This document shows, one piece after another, positions 12,601 through 25,429 of a stretch of 64,000 nt of DNA (its first letter is position 1; every line of letters begins with the position of its first letter). Location: NCBI RefSeq assembly GCF_963678635.1, contig NC_087064.1, positions 10,269,671 to 10,333,670 of the forward strand, given 5' to 3'. This stretch comes from Symsagittifera roscoffensis (lineage: Eukaryota > Xenacoelomorpha > Acoela > Convolutidae). The position numbers and the translations under genes were made by a program. The notes under the pieces are model-generated. The model was not told where the DNA came from and ran no database searches. It was given only the letters and a program-made list of their open reading frames with translations.

Positions 12601-14049
12601 CTTTTCCTAGATTTTTTCCCTATGCCGACTTTCAAACTTTTTTATGTTATTAATTCTTCTGATGCATGGTGCTTTTTTAAAAACTAATTGGAAGGGTTCA
12701 AATCACCTTAACAACCAAATACTGAAACTTAAGTAGATAAAAGGAAAACAAGCTTAGACTATTTCGAAAAAAAACAAGCTGAATCTTTTTTAAGGTTTTC
12801 TCAGACCTAATTGAATCTATCTAGTTATTTGTGAACTGGTTTTCTAATTTCAGTATCAGAGGGAAGACTTGAGAGAGTCTGATTTTCATTAAAAACCGCT
12901 GGTCTTTCGTGGGGCCCTCTATTACAATTGTATCTTCCTTTCTTAATCAGTAATTTACAATTTACAATTAATAAAATCTTCCTTGTAATTGCATCTATAT
13001 GCTTCTAAAGTCATGAAGTTTCTTCTGTAATGGACAATAAATTGTTCGCTGACTTTTTTTTATTATGAAAAAAAGCAAAACAGTTATGAGCATCAAGGAC
13101 CAAATCAAATTATGCTAAAAATTGTCTTTTGTGGTCCATGCATCACAATCGTAACCTCTTTAATATACCACAAGGGGGAAGGGTGCGGGTTGATTTTTGA
13201 ATTTTTGAACTTCGAGTTTTTGAAATTTCTACTAATGGGTCCTCCTTATTGTTTTTTTGAGCTTCTCCATAAAACCATAAAACCATAAAAAACAGTTGTC
13301 AAAATAATTCGAAATTGGGTTTGTAATTTTTCAGAGGGCAAGTGTAGAAAGCATATATTTGAGTCATTGAGAAACAACCAGTTTTGATTTCAAATTATTG
13401 GGTGTATAAGTTTGATTCCATAAATTTGACATAGTAGTTTTACTGACTTCGGTGAAGTTGGCAAAAGATACATGATCGATACTAGTGGTCAGATTAGGCT
13501 GAAAAATTAGACTATGCTTTTTGAACATCGCGCTTACTTCAAAATGGTTGTGTTACTAAAAAATGTGAAGTCGACTACAGATTCAATGGCAAAATTAGTT
13601 CGCTCGAAATTTACCAGGGAAAACATCTTTATTGGAACACATCTACTTGCTCCAAAACAAATGTAGAACTTAATTTTTAGACTTCTTCACATGCAATTTT
13701 CATTGAGGTTTAGACTTGCTAATTTTTGAATTCATTTGATTGATCAGTTTTATCAACCAATTTTTGATTCCGGTAACTAATTTGTAATAAAAATGTATCT
13801 GTTGCCAACTTCACAGACAGGTTTTACATAAAAAATCTGAAGACATTTTAAAAATGAAAACGTCGAATTCATAACGAAAAAAAAAACGAATTGAAGTAGC
13901 TAAAAAATTGCAAAACGCGTGTTTTTGTCAATATCAACTACCTATTGAAGTTAGCGCTTCCAACCAGCGCAAAAAAGATCAAAAATTACGTCAGAATACT
14001 TTTTGAGTTGTCGCATTTGTGTTTGAGTTGTATTGCGTCTGCATAAATT
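9661..14049. other. Long non-coding stretch
   Basis: I see no protein gene, tRNA or rRNA here. The parts around 10.7-11.2 kb and 11.6-11.95 kb are richer in GC than the surroundings, but they have no open frame longer than about 80 codons and no motif. The only definite structure is the GGATAG-type repeat at 10,961-11,010. Confidence 0.45.
10961..11010. repeat. GGATAG-type simple repeat
   Basis: Irregular tandem copies of GGATAGG/GGATAGA occur within a purine-rich tract. Confidence 0.8.
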
Positions 14050-14059
14050 ATTCAATTCC

Positions 14060-14810
14060 TGCTATCTCTGGACGCATTGCTCTTCTGTGCCTGTGGGCAT
14101 CATGAAGGGACTTATCGCCCTTGTTGAGTAATGCATGCTATTTTACGCGACCGCGATTTGTGGCAAGAGTTCGTCCCAATCAGTCATGTATCTTGAACAG
14201 TCTACCCTCAGCTTACAAGTGTCCCGTTCTGCCTCTCCACCAATTCATTCGTTTGCGGATGATAGGCCGTGGAGTGGTCTTGTGCACTGTGCGACCTCTT
14301 TGTCTGACTGAAAAGTCATGGGACAACCATATCTAGAGAACCAATGCGTGATCAAGTGATCACAAATTTCTTCCGCTGATGCTGTTTGACTTGAAATTGC
14401 CTCCGCCATTTTCGCGAAATGATCTATAATCACTAGGATCTTATTGTATCCTGTGTCAGTCATGCAGATCTTCTGATGGTTTAATTGTGCAACCTCGTTA
14501 AACTCCGAGCTTTCCACCGATTTCAGTTTGAACATTATGTTTTTTCGGATCTTTTATTTGCAGGCAAGACAAACATGCGTTGACTCATCCTTCGCAAGCT
14601 CTCTCATCCCTGGCCAATCGAATTGATGAAGTACTCTTTGCTGCACCTTGTCTATACCCTGATGCCCCATTTGATCAAGTGATCTAAACAGTACCTCCGT
14701 TTGATACAATTGAGGCAGTATGATCGCGTTGTGCTTGTGCAGGATCTTCTCTTCATCCCTCCTTTTGCAGGCTAGTAAACCGTCCGCCGTTTGGTGAAGT
14801 TACTCTTTCT
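14060..14810 (-). pseudogene. Integrase relic of element 3
   Basis: The best frame, 14,245-14,535, matches the integrase catalytic core of element 1 (for example ILVIIDHFAKMAEA and FSRYGCPMTFQSD). The first catalytic Asp, in IDY of element 1, is replaced by Asn in LNH here. Just after the second Asp a deletion removes the stretch leading to the third acidic residue. A VERQN-like block reappears in another frame near 14,220. The CxxC half of the zinc finger is still visible upstream near 14,570. The protein cannot be active. Homology fades at about 14,050-14,070. Confidence 0.75.
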
Positions 14811-14817
14811 GCTCATT

Positions 14818-15800
14818 TTAAAACTTGCTCAAGATTTTTAGCTGTCCTCCTCTAGATCTGTTTTTTCTTTTCCTTATTTTTATCCATTTGGAGAGATTGC
14901 TAGTCATTTCATAGTCCTTTTTCTGTGCCCTAATAAGGTCTGAGAGAGTCTTTATCTTGCATTCACATCTTCTTTTAGAGCCATCATTTGTCCTGCCAAT
15001 TCCTTTGGGCAGTGGGTGTCGTCCTCTAGCTTCACACATACTATCTTGATCAAAACTCTACCGTTGATTTCGGGCTCTAAATTTGTCCTTATATTAAAGT
15101 TGCACGATAATTGTCTGAAGGGTGTTCTCGAAACCGCTATCAGCTCTTACCCTCCACTTTTCTTGTTCGATTGTATGTTCTATGTTCCAGAAGAGGAATT
15201 CTTATGTATCTCTCTGTCTTGGTTTCTCAAATCAGTTTCCGCTTGTTTTATGCACATGCTAACTGAGCAATCATCGCTCTCTCTGGATTCTCCATCTGAA
15301 TCAGTTTCTCTTGAATCACCGGACAAAATTTCTGCTTCACTCTTTCTCGCATGCTCCCTTAACTGTACGGTCTCTTGATCTGGCCCAAAGTCTACAGCGT
15401 CTCTTTGAACAATATTCTTTTCTTTCTCAATTTGATTTGCTTTAGAAAAATATCTGGAACGCTTTCGACTAATGAGCGCACCAAATTTTGGCTCATAAGT
15501 TCCTGGTCTGTTGGCTGTCTTTTTCCTTCGGGTTTCTCCCTCGGTCTCTTCATTATTGTGATTTCAGGCTCATTTTCTTTCCCATAGGAGTCCTCGGAGA
15601 TATTATGTATCAAGTTTCTGCAACAATCTCATCGAGGCTTGCTCCACCAAATTCGGTCTTTTCTCAACTTTTTCTAAGTTTTATCCTTTTGCCTTCAACG
15701 TCTCTTTAACAAGTCTTGACCTGAGTAGTAGCTCTGTCGGCGCACCTACTCTCTGACGAAAACAATTGCCTTCTGCTCATCGGCAGGCAGTTCTGGATGG
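14818..15800 (-). pseudogene. RNase H to integrase linker relic of element 3
   Basis: Low-complexity, charged linker sequence corresponds to 40,750-41,640 of element 1. Recognisable pieces are a SDLIRAQK...SNLSKWI block near 14,880-14,940 and an RSLVESVPDIFLKQ block near 15,400-15,480, which parallel SNLIRAQK and RSLVDKIPDNILER in element 1. Several shifts interrupt it. Confidence 0.6.
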
Positions 15801-15821
15801 TCTTCTGTTGGTCGCCCTGAT

Positions 15822-17043
15822 TTATCTTGTCAGAGGCAAACTGGCGTAAGTCTCCTTGTATATGACAGAAAATTCATCATTTCTTTCAGGTTGGACAGCC
15901 CCTTTCTGTTTTTGTTTCTCGTGCAACTCAGTTTTTTCTGCGCAAGCTGACCGCATTGTGTTGTTTGTCCCTGGTTTTGTTCTCAATTGTAAAGTTGTAA
16001 CCATCTAAACTCACAATCCATCTCCCTATGTACCTCTTGTCCATGGAGTACATTTTAACCATGACAAGGCTCTGTTGTCAACCCGTACTTTAAATGGCTT
16101 GCTGCCCAGATAAGCTCTGTACTTCTCCACGAGGGTCACCACCTCGAATCTTTCAGCTTTAGTCGATCCGTACTTCATTTCTATGTCGCTAAAGACTTTA
16201 GTCCCGTATGCTATCGGTCTCAAGACAGTTTCGCCATTCTAGATTTGTTCTTGATGCAGTATCCCCGGAATCGCGACTAGCGATGCGTCATGATCCAGAA
16301 CGTACCTGCCAATCTCCGTTGGCACCTTCAACTTCAGAGCATCCAACAAATTGCTTTATTGTTTGATAGGACTCTTCTGCAGCATCACTTCATGTAAATT
16401 TCCTCCCGTGTGCCTCACGTGTTATTGCTTCGGGTATACTTTGTCAGCGTAGCCTTTGATAATAATAGCCCTTTAATAGTTTGCAAAACCAAGAAAACTC
16501 ATCAACAGGTGCTCGGTTTTTGGATATTTCCACGCTAGGAATAGCCTCAGCTGCGTCATGATCTGGCCTAATACCATATTTGTCTACCATTCTCTCACGG
16601 TATTTCATCGAGTCTTTTAGGATTTCACATTTCGACCTGCACTTTAGCGCTACCCTTTTCATGCATGCAAACACTTTGTCCAGGCACTCACTGTGATCTT
16701 GAAGAATCGGCATGGCAATCACCACATCGTACACGTAACCAATGATCAAAATCCCACACTTCTTAGTTAATTTTTTTAGTGCTTGTGACATTGGCCTCTG
16801 CAAAGTGGCTGTTGCATTGCACAAGCCAAAAGTCATTTTTTTCCATTGAAACAATCACGGTCACACACAAATACCGTTTTCTCCCTATCTTGATTCCTAA
16901 GTGGTATCTGCCGGAATGCTGACCCTAAATCAAAATCAGTAATAAGTTTTGCAACTCCATTTTTGAAAGACTGTCTTCTATTCTTGGGATGGGATAAGCA
17001 TCCTTCACCGTGACGTAGTTTAGATATCGAAAGTCTCAACAGA
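15822..17043 (-). pseudogene. Reverse transcriptase and RNase H relic of element 3
   Basis: The frame 16,833-17,039 holds RT motif A as TDFDLGSAFRQIPL, which element 1 has lost. The frame 16,444-16,854 holds FGLCNATATLQRPM and the motif C region, but the usual YVDD reads YVYD, so one catalytic Asp is gone. The frame 16,026-16,223 is the RNase H part, with PIAYGTKVFSD, the KAE block and VDNRALSWL retained. Shifts separate the three frames. This relic shows what the deleted RT segment of element 1 once looked like. Confidence 0.8.
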
Positions 17044-17263
17044 ATCTCAATTCATCTTCTTCATTTAGCATTACTACGCCACCACGGTGATTTGGATGGT
17101 TTTATCATGTCATGTTCTAGTAACTTTTCTTTTTTTTCCACATGCATCCAAATTGTTTGGGTTCATCCGCCTCTCTCCCTCCCTGTGCAGTACCGCCGAA
17201 ATTCCATTTCATGCTCAACGAATTTGCAACACCCGATGTCTGCTTTATGTCTTTTGAAAGCAT

Positions 17264-17455
17264 CTACTTCCTACCTATTGCGTCCATAATGTCTTCGAGC
17301 TGTTCGTCCGTTATCTTTCCCCTTAATTGCTCTACATCTGTTAAAACGGGTTTATTCGCATCCATTTTCTCAAGTGCGCATCTTTTTGGAAAGTTCGGGG
17401 AGCTCAGGGGTCCATCGTCTTTCTCAGACTTAACTGAATTAAAAAAATTTAACAA
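17264..17455 (-). pseudogene. Protease to RT linker of element 3
   Basis: The 63-codon frame includes KPVLTDVEQLRGKITDEQL, matching KPVLPEIEHLRGKLTDEQL of element 1. After EQLEDI it continues with Met-Asp, whereas element 1 has a TAG stop at that position. This shows that the element 1 stop is a mutation. Confidence 0.7.
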
Positions 17456-17631
17456 GATATTTTATTTACTTCAGGATTTCAAGATAAAAATTGTGTCCTG
17501 ATGGTTCGGACAATCAAGAACTTCATGTTTTAAATGTTTTCAATCATTTTATATCTCGTTTCCACTGGCAGTGCCTACCCCAGTTTCCTCCCCTTTTGAA
17601 TTGTGATCGGTACATCAATAGTGTTCAACAA

Positions 17632-20600
17632 GGCACATACGCACAGGCCGCTCTTAATGATCGAGAATGATATTCATAAAATAGCAGCAATTTAGCTATT
17701 ACGGTTTGGTACCACACATACTTATTTATTACCGCTGAGTTCAATAAAATAACTCAATCTCAAGCTAAAAATTGCGGTTTCGTTTTGCTTAAGCCTTAAC
17801 CTCCTACTCAAGAAGACTGGAACTAACGCTCCTGTTTCATAATCAAATTCACCGGTTTTGTTACGTACTTCCTTTCCGCTTTGCGAGTCCTGACTATTGG
17901 GTTGTTTAGATTGATCGGTACGTTAAAGTTTCGAATAGAATGTGTGCTTAAATTGAATTGATCCAACTCATCCAGTTTTTTCACCACCAGGAAGCTCATC
18001 CACAGGTTTCTGTCTCTCATTTTCAGTGCTATGATCGATGTCCTGCCAGGTATTCTTAGTGCACCTTTGTTAGCTGCAGACGAGCGTATTCTGGAACCTG
18101 TTAGGTCATCCTTGCTTGTCGAATCCCATTCGCGTTCAAGTTTCGATCGGAATCACACTCAAGACAGCTTCCGTATTTATTAGCCCTATTAGTGATTTCT
18201 TCATCCCCTTTAAGTCAAGTACGTGTGCTGATACGTCCGCTTCTGTGCTCAGGTATATGGCCTCTTCAAGCATTGCACAATGTGCAAATGATCTGACTTT
18301 GAATTCTTCTCTCACCACAAATATTTAGGGCGCCAGATCATCAACACAGGTAATCATCGTCTTAGTGTATATGTTGAGGCCATCTATGTTCAGTATTACT
18401 TCATTTCGTCCATACACCTCGGTTTTTCTGCCGTCAGCTCTAATCGATTTCGCTCCCCTTTTTGTCAGTAGTGCTCTAATGGCTTTCGATGCGGCTTCGG
18501 GGACTGATTGAGCAAAAATAGTTAGCGTATACGTCTATCTGCAGTATTATTTGATAATTTGTTTCGCTAAGATTCCTCATCATTTCCTGGCCGGCGACGT
18601 TGATTATTGAAATTATTTTCCGTTTATATTCAACATACCGAATGGCTTTCTGGTCTCCATCTTTAGAGCAATGCAATTACTCCTGACCCTGAGAGTGTCG
18701 CTGCTCACTTCTGGCCCTTTGCCGAACCATATTGACGGCATATACGCACAGGCCACTCTTAATGATCGAGAATGATCTTCCTAAAATATCAGCAATTTGG
18801 GTATTATGGTTTGGTACCACACATATTTACTAATTATCACTGAGTTCAATAAAATAACTCAATCTCAAGCTAAAAATTGCGGTTTCGTTTTGCTTAAGCC
18901 TTAACCTCCTACTCAAGAAGACTGGAACTAACGCTCTTGTTTCATAATCAAATTCACCGGTTTTGTTACGTACTTCCTTTCCGCTTTGCGAGTCCTGACT
19001 ATTGGGTTGTTTAGATTGATCGGTACGTTAAAGTTTCGAATAGAATGTGTGCTTAAATTGAATTGATCCAACTCATCCAGTTTTTTCACCACCAGGAAGC
19101 TCATCCACAGGTTTCTGTCTCTCATTTTCAGTGCTATGATCGATGTCCTGCCAGGTACTCTTAGTGCACCTTTGTTAGCTGCAGACGAGCGTATTCTGGA
19201 ACCTGTTAGGTCATCCTTGCTTGTCGAATCCCATTCGCGTTCAAGTTTCGATCGGAATCACACTCAAGACAGCTTCCGTATTTATTAGCCCTATTAGTGA
19301 TTTCTTCATCCCCTTTAAGTCAAGTACCTGTGCTGATACGTCCGCTTCTGTGCTCAGGTATATGGCCTCTTCAAGCATTGCACAATGTGCAAATGATCTG
19401 ACTTTGAATTCTTCTCTCACCACAAATATTTAGCGCGCCAGATCATCATCACAAGTAATCATCGTCTTAGTGTATATGTTGAGGCCATCTATCTTCAGTA
19501 TTACTTCATTTCGTCCATACACCTCGGTTTTTCTGCCATCAGCTCTTATCGATTTCGCTCCCCTTTTTGTCAGTAGTGCTCTAATGGCTTTCGATGGGGC
19601 TTGGGGACTGATTGAGCAAAAATAGTTAGCGTATACGTCTATCTGCAGTAATATTTGATAATTTGTTTCGCTAAGATTCCTCATCATTTCCTGGCCGGCG
19701 ACGTTGATTATTGAAATTATTTTCCGTTTATTTTCAACATACCGAATGGCTTTCTGGTCTCCATCTTTAGAGCAATGCAATTACTCCTGACCCTGAGAGT
19801 GTCGCTGCTCACTTCTGGCCCTTTGCCGAACCATATTGACGGCATATACGCACAGGCCACTCTTAATGATCGAGAATGATCTTCCTAAAATATCAGCAAT
19901 TTGGGTATTATGCTTTGGTAACACACATATTTACTAATTATCACTGAGTTCAATAAAATGACTCATTCTCAAGCTAACAATTGCGGTTTCGTTTGCCTTA
20001 AGCCTTAACCTCCTACCGGTTTTGTTACGTACTTCCTTTCCGCTTTGCGAGTCCTGACTATTGGGTTGTTTAGATTGATCAGTACGTTAAAGTTTCGAAT
20101 AGAATGTGTGCTTAAATTGAATTGATCCAACTCATCCAGTTTTTTCACCACCAGGAAGCTCATCCACAGGTTTCTGTCTCTCATTTTCAGTGCTATGATC
20201 GATGTCCTGCCAGGTACTCTTAGTGCACCTTTGTTAGCTGCAGACGAGCGTATTCTGGAACCTGTTAGGTCATCCTTGCTTGTCGAATCCCATTTGCGTT
20301 CAAGTTTCGATCGGAATCACACTCAAGACAGCTTCCGTATTTATTAGCCCTATTAGTGATTTCTTCATCCCCTTTAAGTCAAGTACGTGTGCTGATACGT
20401 CCGCTTCTGTGCTCAGGTATATGGCCTCTTCAAGCATTGCACAATGTGCAAATGATCTGACTTTGAATTCTTCTCTCACCACAAATATTTAGCGCGCCAG
20501 ATCATCATCACAGGTAATCATCGTCTTAGTGTATATGTTGAGGCCATCTATGTTCAGTATTACTTCATTTCGTCCATACACCTCGGTTTTTCTGCCGTCA

Positions 20601-23106
20601 GCTCTTATCGATTTCGCTCCCCTTTTTGTCAGTAGTGCTCTAACGGCTTTCGATGGAGCTTGGGGACTGATTGAGCAAAAATAGTTAGCGTATACGTCTA
20701 TCTGCAGTATTATTTGATAATTTGTTTCGCTAAGATTCCTCATCATTTCCTGGCCGGCGACGTTGATTATTGAAATTATTTTCCGTTTATATTCAACATA
20801 CCGAATGGCTTTCTGGTCTCCATCTTTAGAGCAATGCAATTACTCCTGACCCTGAGAGTGTCGCTGCTCACTTCTGGCCCTTTGCCGAACCATATTGACG
20901 GCATATACGCACAGGCCACTCTTAATGATCGAGAATGATCTTCCTAAAATATCAGCAATTTGGGTATTATGGTTTGGTACCACACATATTTACTAATTAT
21001 CACTGAGTTCAATAAAATAACTCAATCTCAAGCTAAAAATTGCGGTTTCGTTTTGCTTAAGCCTTAACCTCCTACTCAAGAAGACTGGAACTAACGCTCT
21101 TGTTTCATAATCAAATTCACCGGTTTTGTTACGTACTTCCTTTCCGCTTTGCGAGTCCTGACTATTGGGTTGTTTAGATTGATCGGTACGTTAAAGTTTC
21201 GAATAGAATGTGTGCTTAAATTGAATTGATCCAACTCATCCAGTTTTTTCACCACCAGGAAGCTCATCCACAGGTTTCTGTCTCTCATTTTCAGTGCTAT
21301 GATCGATGTCCTGCCAGGTACTCTTAGTGCACCTTTGTTAGCTGCAGACGAGCGTATTCTGGAACCTGTTAGGTCATCCTTGCTTGTCGAATCCCATTCG
21401 CGTTCAAGTTTCGATCGGAATCACACTCAAGACAGCTTCCGTATTTATTAGCCCTATTAGTGATTTCTTCATCCCCTTTAAGTCAAGTACCTGTGCTGAT
21501 ACGTCCGCTTCTGTGCTCAGGTATATGGCCTCTTCAAGCATTGCACAATGTGCAAATGATCTGACTTTGAATTCTTCTCTCACCACAAATATTTAGCGCG
21601 CCAGATCATCATCACAAGTAATCATCGTCTTAGTGTATATGTTGAGGCCATCTATGTTCAGTATTACTTCATTTCGTCCATACACCTCGGTTTTTCTGCC
21701 ATCAACTCTTATCGATTTCGCTCCCCTTTTTGTCAGTAGTGCTCTAATGGCTTTCGATGGGGCTTGGGGACTGATTGAGCAAAAATAGTTAGCGTATACG
21801 TCTATCTGCAGTATTATTTGATAATTTGTTTCGCTAAGATTCCTCATCATTTCCTGGCCGGCGACGTTGATTATTGAAATTATTTTCCGTTTATATTCAA
21901 CATACCGAATGGCTTTCTGGTCTCCATCTTTAGAGCAATGCAATTACTCCTGACCCTGAGAGTGTCGCTGCTCACTTCTGGCCCTTTGCCGAACCATATT
22001 GACGGCATATACGCACAGGCCACTCTTAATGATCGAGAATGATCTTCCTAAAATATCAGCAATTTGGGTATTATGGTTTGGTACCACACATATTTACTAA
22101 TTATCACTGAGTTCAATAAAATGACTCATTCTCAAGCTAACAATTGCGGTTTCGTTTGCCTTAAGCCTTAACCTCCTACTCAAAAAGACTGGAAATTTAC
22201 GCTCCTGTGTCATAATCAAATTCACCGGTTTTGTTACGTACTTCCTTTCCGCTTTGCGAGTCCTGACTATTGGGTTGTTTAGATTGATCAGTACGTTAAA
22301 GTTTCGAATAGAATGTGTGCTTAAATTGAATTGATCCAACTCATCCAGTTTTTTCACCACCATGAAGCTCATCCACAGGTTTCTGTCTCTCATTTTCAGT
22401 GCTAGGATCGATGTCCTGCCAGGTACTCTTAGTGCACCTTTGTTAGCTGCAGACGAGCGTATTCTGGAACCTGTTAGGTCATCCTTGCTTGTCGAATCCC
22501 ATTTGCGTTCAAGTTTCGATCGGAATCACACTCAAGACAGCTTCCGTATTTATTAGCCCTATTAGTGATTTCTTCATCCCGTTTAAGTCAAGTACGTGTG
22601 CTGATACGTCCGCTTCTGTGCTCAAGTATATGGCCTCTTCAAGCATGGCACAATGTGCAAATGATCTCACTTTGAATTCTTCTCTCACCACAAATATTTA
22701 GCCTGCCAGATTATCATCGCAGGTAATCATCGTCTTAGTGTATATGTTGAGGCCAGCTATGTTCAGTATTACTTGATTTCGTCCATACGCCTCGGTTTTC
22801 TGCCGTCACCCCTAATAGATTTCCCTCCCCTTTTTGTCAGTAGTGCTCTAATGGCTTTCTATGCGGTTCGGGGACTGATTGAGCAAAAATAGTTAGCGTA
22901 TACGTCTATATGCACTATTATTTGGTCATTTGTTTCGCTAAGATTCCTCATCACTTCCTGGCCGGCGACGGTGACTATTGAAATTTCCCCCCTTATTTTC
23001 AAGATCCCGAATGGTTTTTTGGTCTCCATCTTTAGAGCACTGCAGTCACTCCTGACCCTAGGAGTGTCGCTGCTCACTTCAGGCTCTTTGCCAACCCATA
23101 TTGACG
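17632..23106 (-). repeat. Five-unit tandem array (about 1,105-bp period) of a dead protease segment
   Basis: Units begin at 17,632, 18,737, 19,841, 20,900 and 22,004, giving periods of 1,105, 1,104, 1,059 and 1,104. The third unit is short because it lacks 46 bases near 20,018. Each unit corresponds to about 38.0-39.0 kb of element 1: the end of gag, the protease and the pro-RT junction. Each has the same frames, for example 18,136-18,318, 19,241-19,423, 20,300-20,482, 21,404-21,586 and 22,509-22,691. All five carry LINTEAV where the active protease has LDTGAV, and the later LGRD motif is also lost. Inactivation therefore came before amplification. Inner joints read TTGACGGCATATACGCACAG. The left edge of unit 1 and the right edge of unit 5 (about 22,700-23,106) differ from the inner copies. 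Confidence 0.92.
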
Positions 23107-25423
23107 CTTGCTCTTCTCGTTGCTTTTCTATCTCTTGTCTCAACCTCTATCTATCTCTTTGGTCGCTAAATCACGCTTCAATTTGTTGATAGCATCAGCT
23201 TCAGCCTTTTCATAATTTATATCCAGCGTCGTTTTAGAATTTGGTTCCCTGTGCTCTGTTTCTTCTGCAGTGGTTTTCACGGATTTTGTTAACAGTTCGT
23301 CTTTTGTCACGTCCCTGTACTGCAAGTCATTTTCCGCCTATCTATTTTTCGTGCACTGCATCGCTGTCAGCGCCAGCCTATGCTTTGAAGGATTTTGATA
23401 TTTAAAGGCCTCCTGGAACAAAGGCATCCGGAAGTGACCTTCTTGGCTAAGGAGGAAGGATTTGGCGCCAATTTTGATTATCAAGCCACTGTATAATTCA
23501 TGTTCGTCTATCTGGTTCATGTCGTCTTCATCCCTAGGCTAACCTAGGTTCTTCATCCCTTGTTTTTAAGAGGTGCAATCGGCGACTTGCTGATCCGCTG
23601 ATCTGCATACGCACCTGATCTGATTTTGTCCATATAAATTCTTGGTTTATATCAGCTTGATCTCTGTTGTTGGCTCCCCCTTGAGTCCGATAAACCGAAA
23701 TAAAAATTGTTTTAGGTTTCCTTGGCATGTATTCTCTAGCCTTCTGCCTCATCTCTTCTGGAGTGAGTGCATTATCTTTCGAAAGTGTATAGTAAGTTGC
23801 CAAATTTGTTCTCAAGTCGTCGCTTTTTACCTTTTCGATTACTTTTGATGCTGAAGTTCCTCCTATTGATGGACTCCTCAGGATCACTCCTCCTCCTCAG
23901 GCAATCTAGATCATCCAAAAGTCGGTCATTCGGTTTATCATCCCTTTACCTCCATTTCTCGAATCACATCATGACCTGATGTCCCTTCATTCCGGAGCCA
24001 AAACAATTGAGCAGAATCGGAAAAATCTTGACTGCTGTATCGCGATCCTCTTCTCTCTTGGCCACTACGAATTTCCGCGGCGTGCCCTCTAGGTTGCTCA
24101 GGATAGCTGTACAGGCTCGTCGCTCGTCATTCAAGTTGTAATGCTCTAGATGCCATTTCATTACGTCGACCAGTGTATCCATGCAACTATCCGAGTTGTC
24201 TTTGAATTCTTTTGGTTTCTTGAAGATTTTTCCCGACTTATTGTTTCGCTTGGTTCTGTGTTTCTTGTGGCGAATGCTTCAACTGTTCTATTTGTCATTT
24301 CCCAAGTGTTAGCTTTTGTCGTGGCATCCAGTGCTATACTCGCGTGAGCAATGGTGTTTTTCGAGACTGTTGCTGCTGGAGAATTATGCCCCCTGGATAC
24401 TGGATTTACGAGATCGGGCCCTATGCTGCTCAGGATTAGAGGCATTCGAGTAGATGCTTGTTTGTTTTGTACCGGTTCTGTGAAGTGTTTTCTGATCTCC
24501 GGTGGTTTCGTCACTATTTTAAGGCTTGCCTTCTCCTAGCTAATAGAACTTCGCAGTAGTGCATCCAATTTTGATCGTATGGCACATAAAGTCTCAAGTT
24601 GGTCCCTTCTCATCGTATCCCTTCTGGTCTATAGGCTCCAGAGTTTGCCATTTACGCGTTTATATTGTTTCCTCCCTTCCTTCATGTCCGTCCTAAATAG
24701 CTTCTTCCGTTCTTTATCACTTTGTTCAATTTTATTGGCTATTTGTTGTAACCTCTCTTCCGTTGATCCGGCCGGTGTGAAATAGTTCTCAATGCCTTCA
24801 TTTTTGTTATGCCTGATCTCCCTTTTCAACTCCTACCGGTCATTCTTGTCATATTTGAGTTTTTTGTCTATCTGATCTAGCTTTAGCATCAGTTCATATC
24901 TACTGATCCCCTTGATTTCGACGAATCTCCAGCTGCCTGGATTTATGGTCCCTGAGCCGCTTCTGCGTTTTGTGTTTCTTCTGATCCATTCTCCGTTTTA
25001 TCGCAGAAAATGTGCCAAAAGTTTTTTTTTCCGGTCCCAGCTGTCGTTTTTTCTCTTTATTTTTGTTCTCATCCCCATGAAGGGTTCTATCATTTTTGGA
25101 TCCTGTTTCACCGGATTCAGCATTGATGTTGACGCCCTCGTCTTCTTTTTGTCCTCACTCAGACCTTGTTCAGGTGTCTCTAGATCATTTTTTTTCGCTG
25201 GGGCTTCCTGTCATTTCTCTAGTTTTTCCCCAGTTGCTTTTCTTGCTTCGGGTTGCTCTTTGTTCCCTCGTGTTTTAAGCATGCTCACTGAAATGTTTCT
25301 CTTCTTTAACTTTGGTACTGTGACCACTGTTGTCCTTTTCGATTGCCCTACTTGGCGACTTTGCTTTGATGCAAATTGGCCTTTCTCTGAATATGAAATT
25401 CTTTTTTTCTTCATTATTTCCAT
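22859..25423 (-). pseudogene. gag relic of element 3
   Basis: The N-terminus is the frame 25,211-25,423 (NISVSMLKTRG, compare NFSVSMVNTRS in element 1). Further pieces are 24,629-24,829, 24,161-24,514, 23,964-24,182, 23,534-23,887, 23,338-23,520 and 22,859-23,325, all in the same order as in element 1. The second zinc knuckle, CFFCNQEGHVRMDC in element 1, reads SFLLSQEGHFRM here, so its Cys residues are gone. An in-frame TAG at 24,833-24,835 coincides with a TAG in element 1. The protein was a nucleic-acid-binding capsid precursor and is now non-functional. Confidence 0.8.
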
Positions 25424-25429
25424 TTACAG

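Noticed and set aside
1-14049. Many 60-120 codon frames in the AT-rich region
   Set aside because: Apart from the RT relic at 1,306-1,990 none has a motif, and several overlap dispersed repeats.
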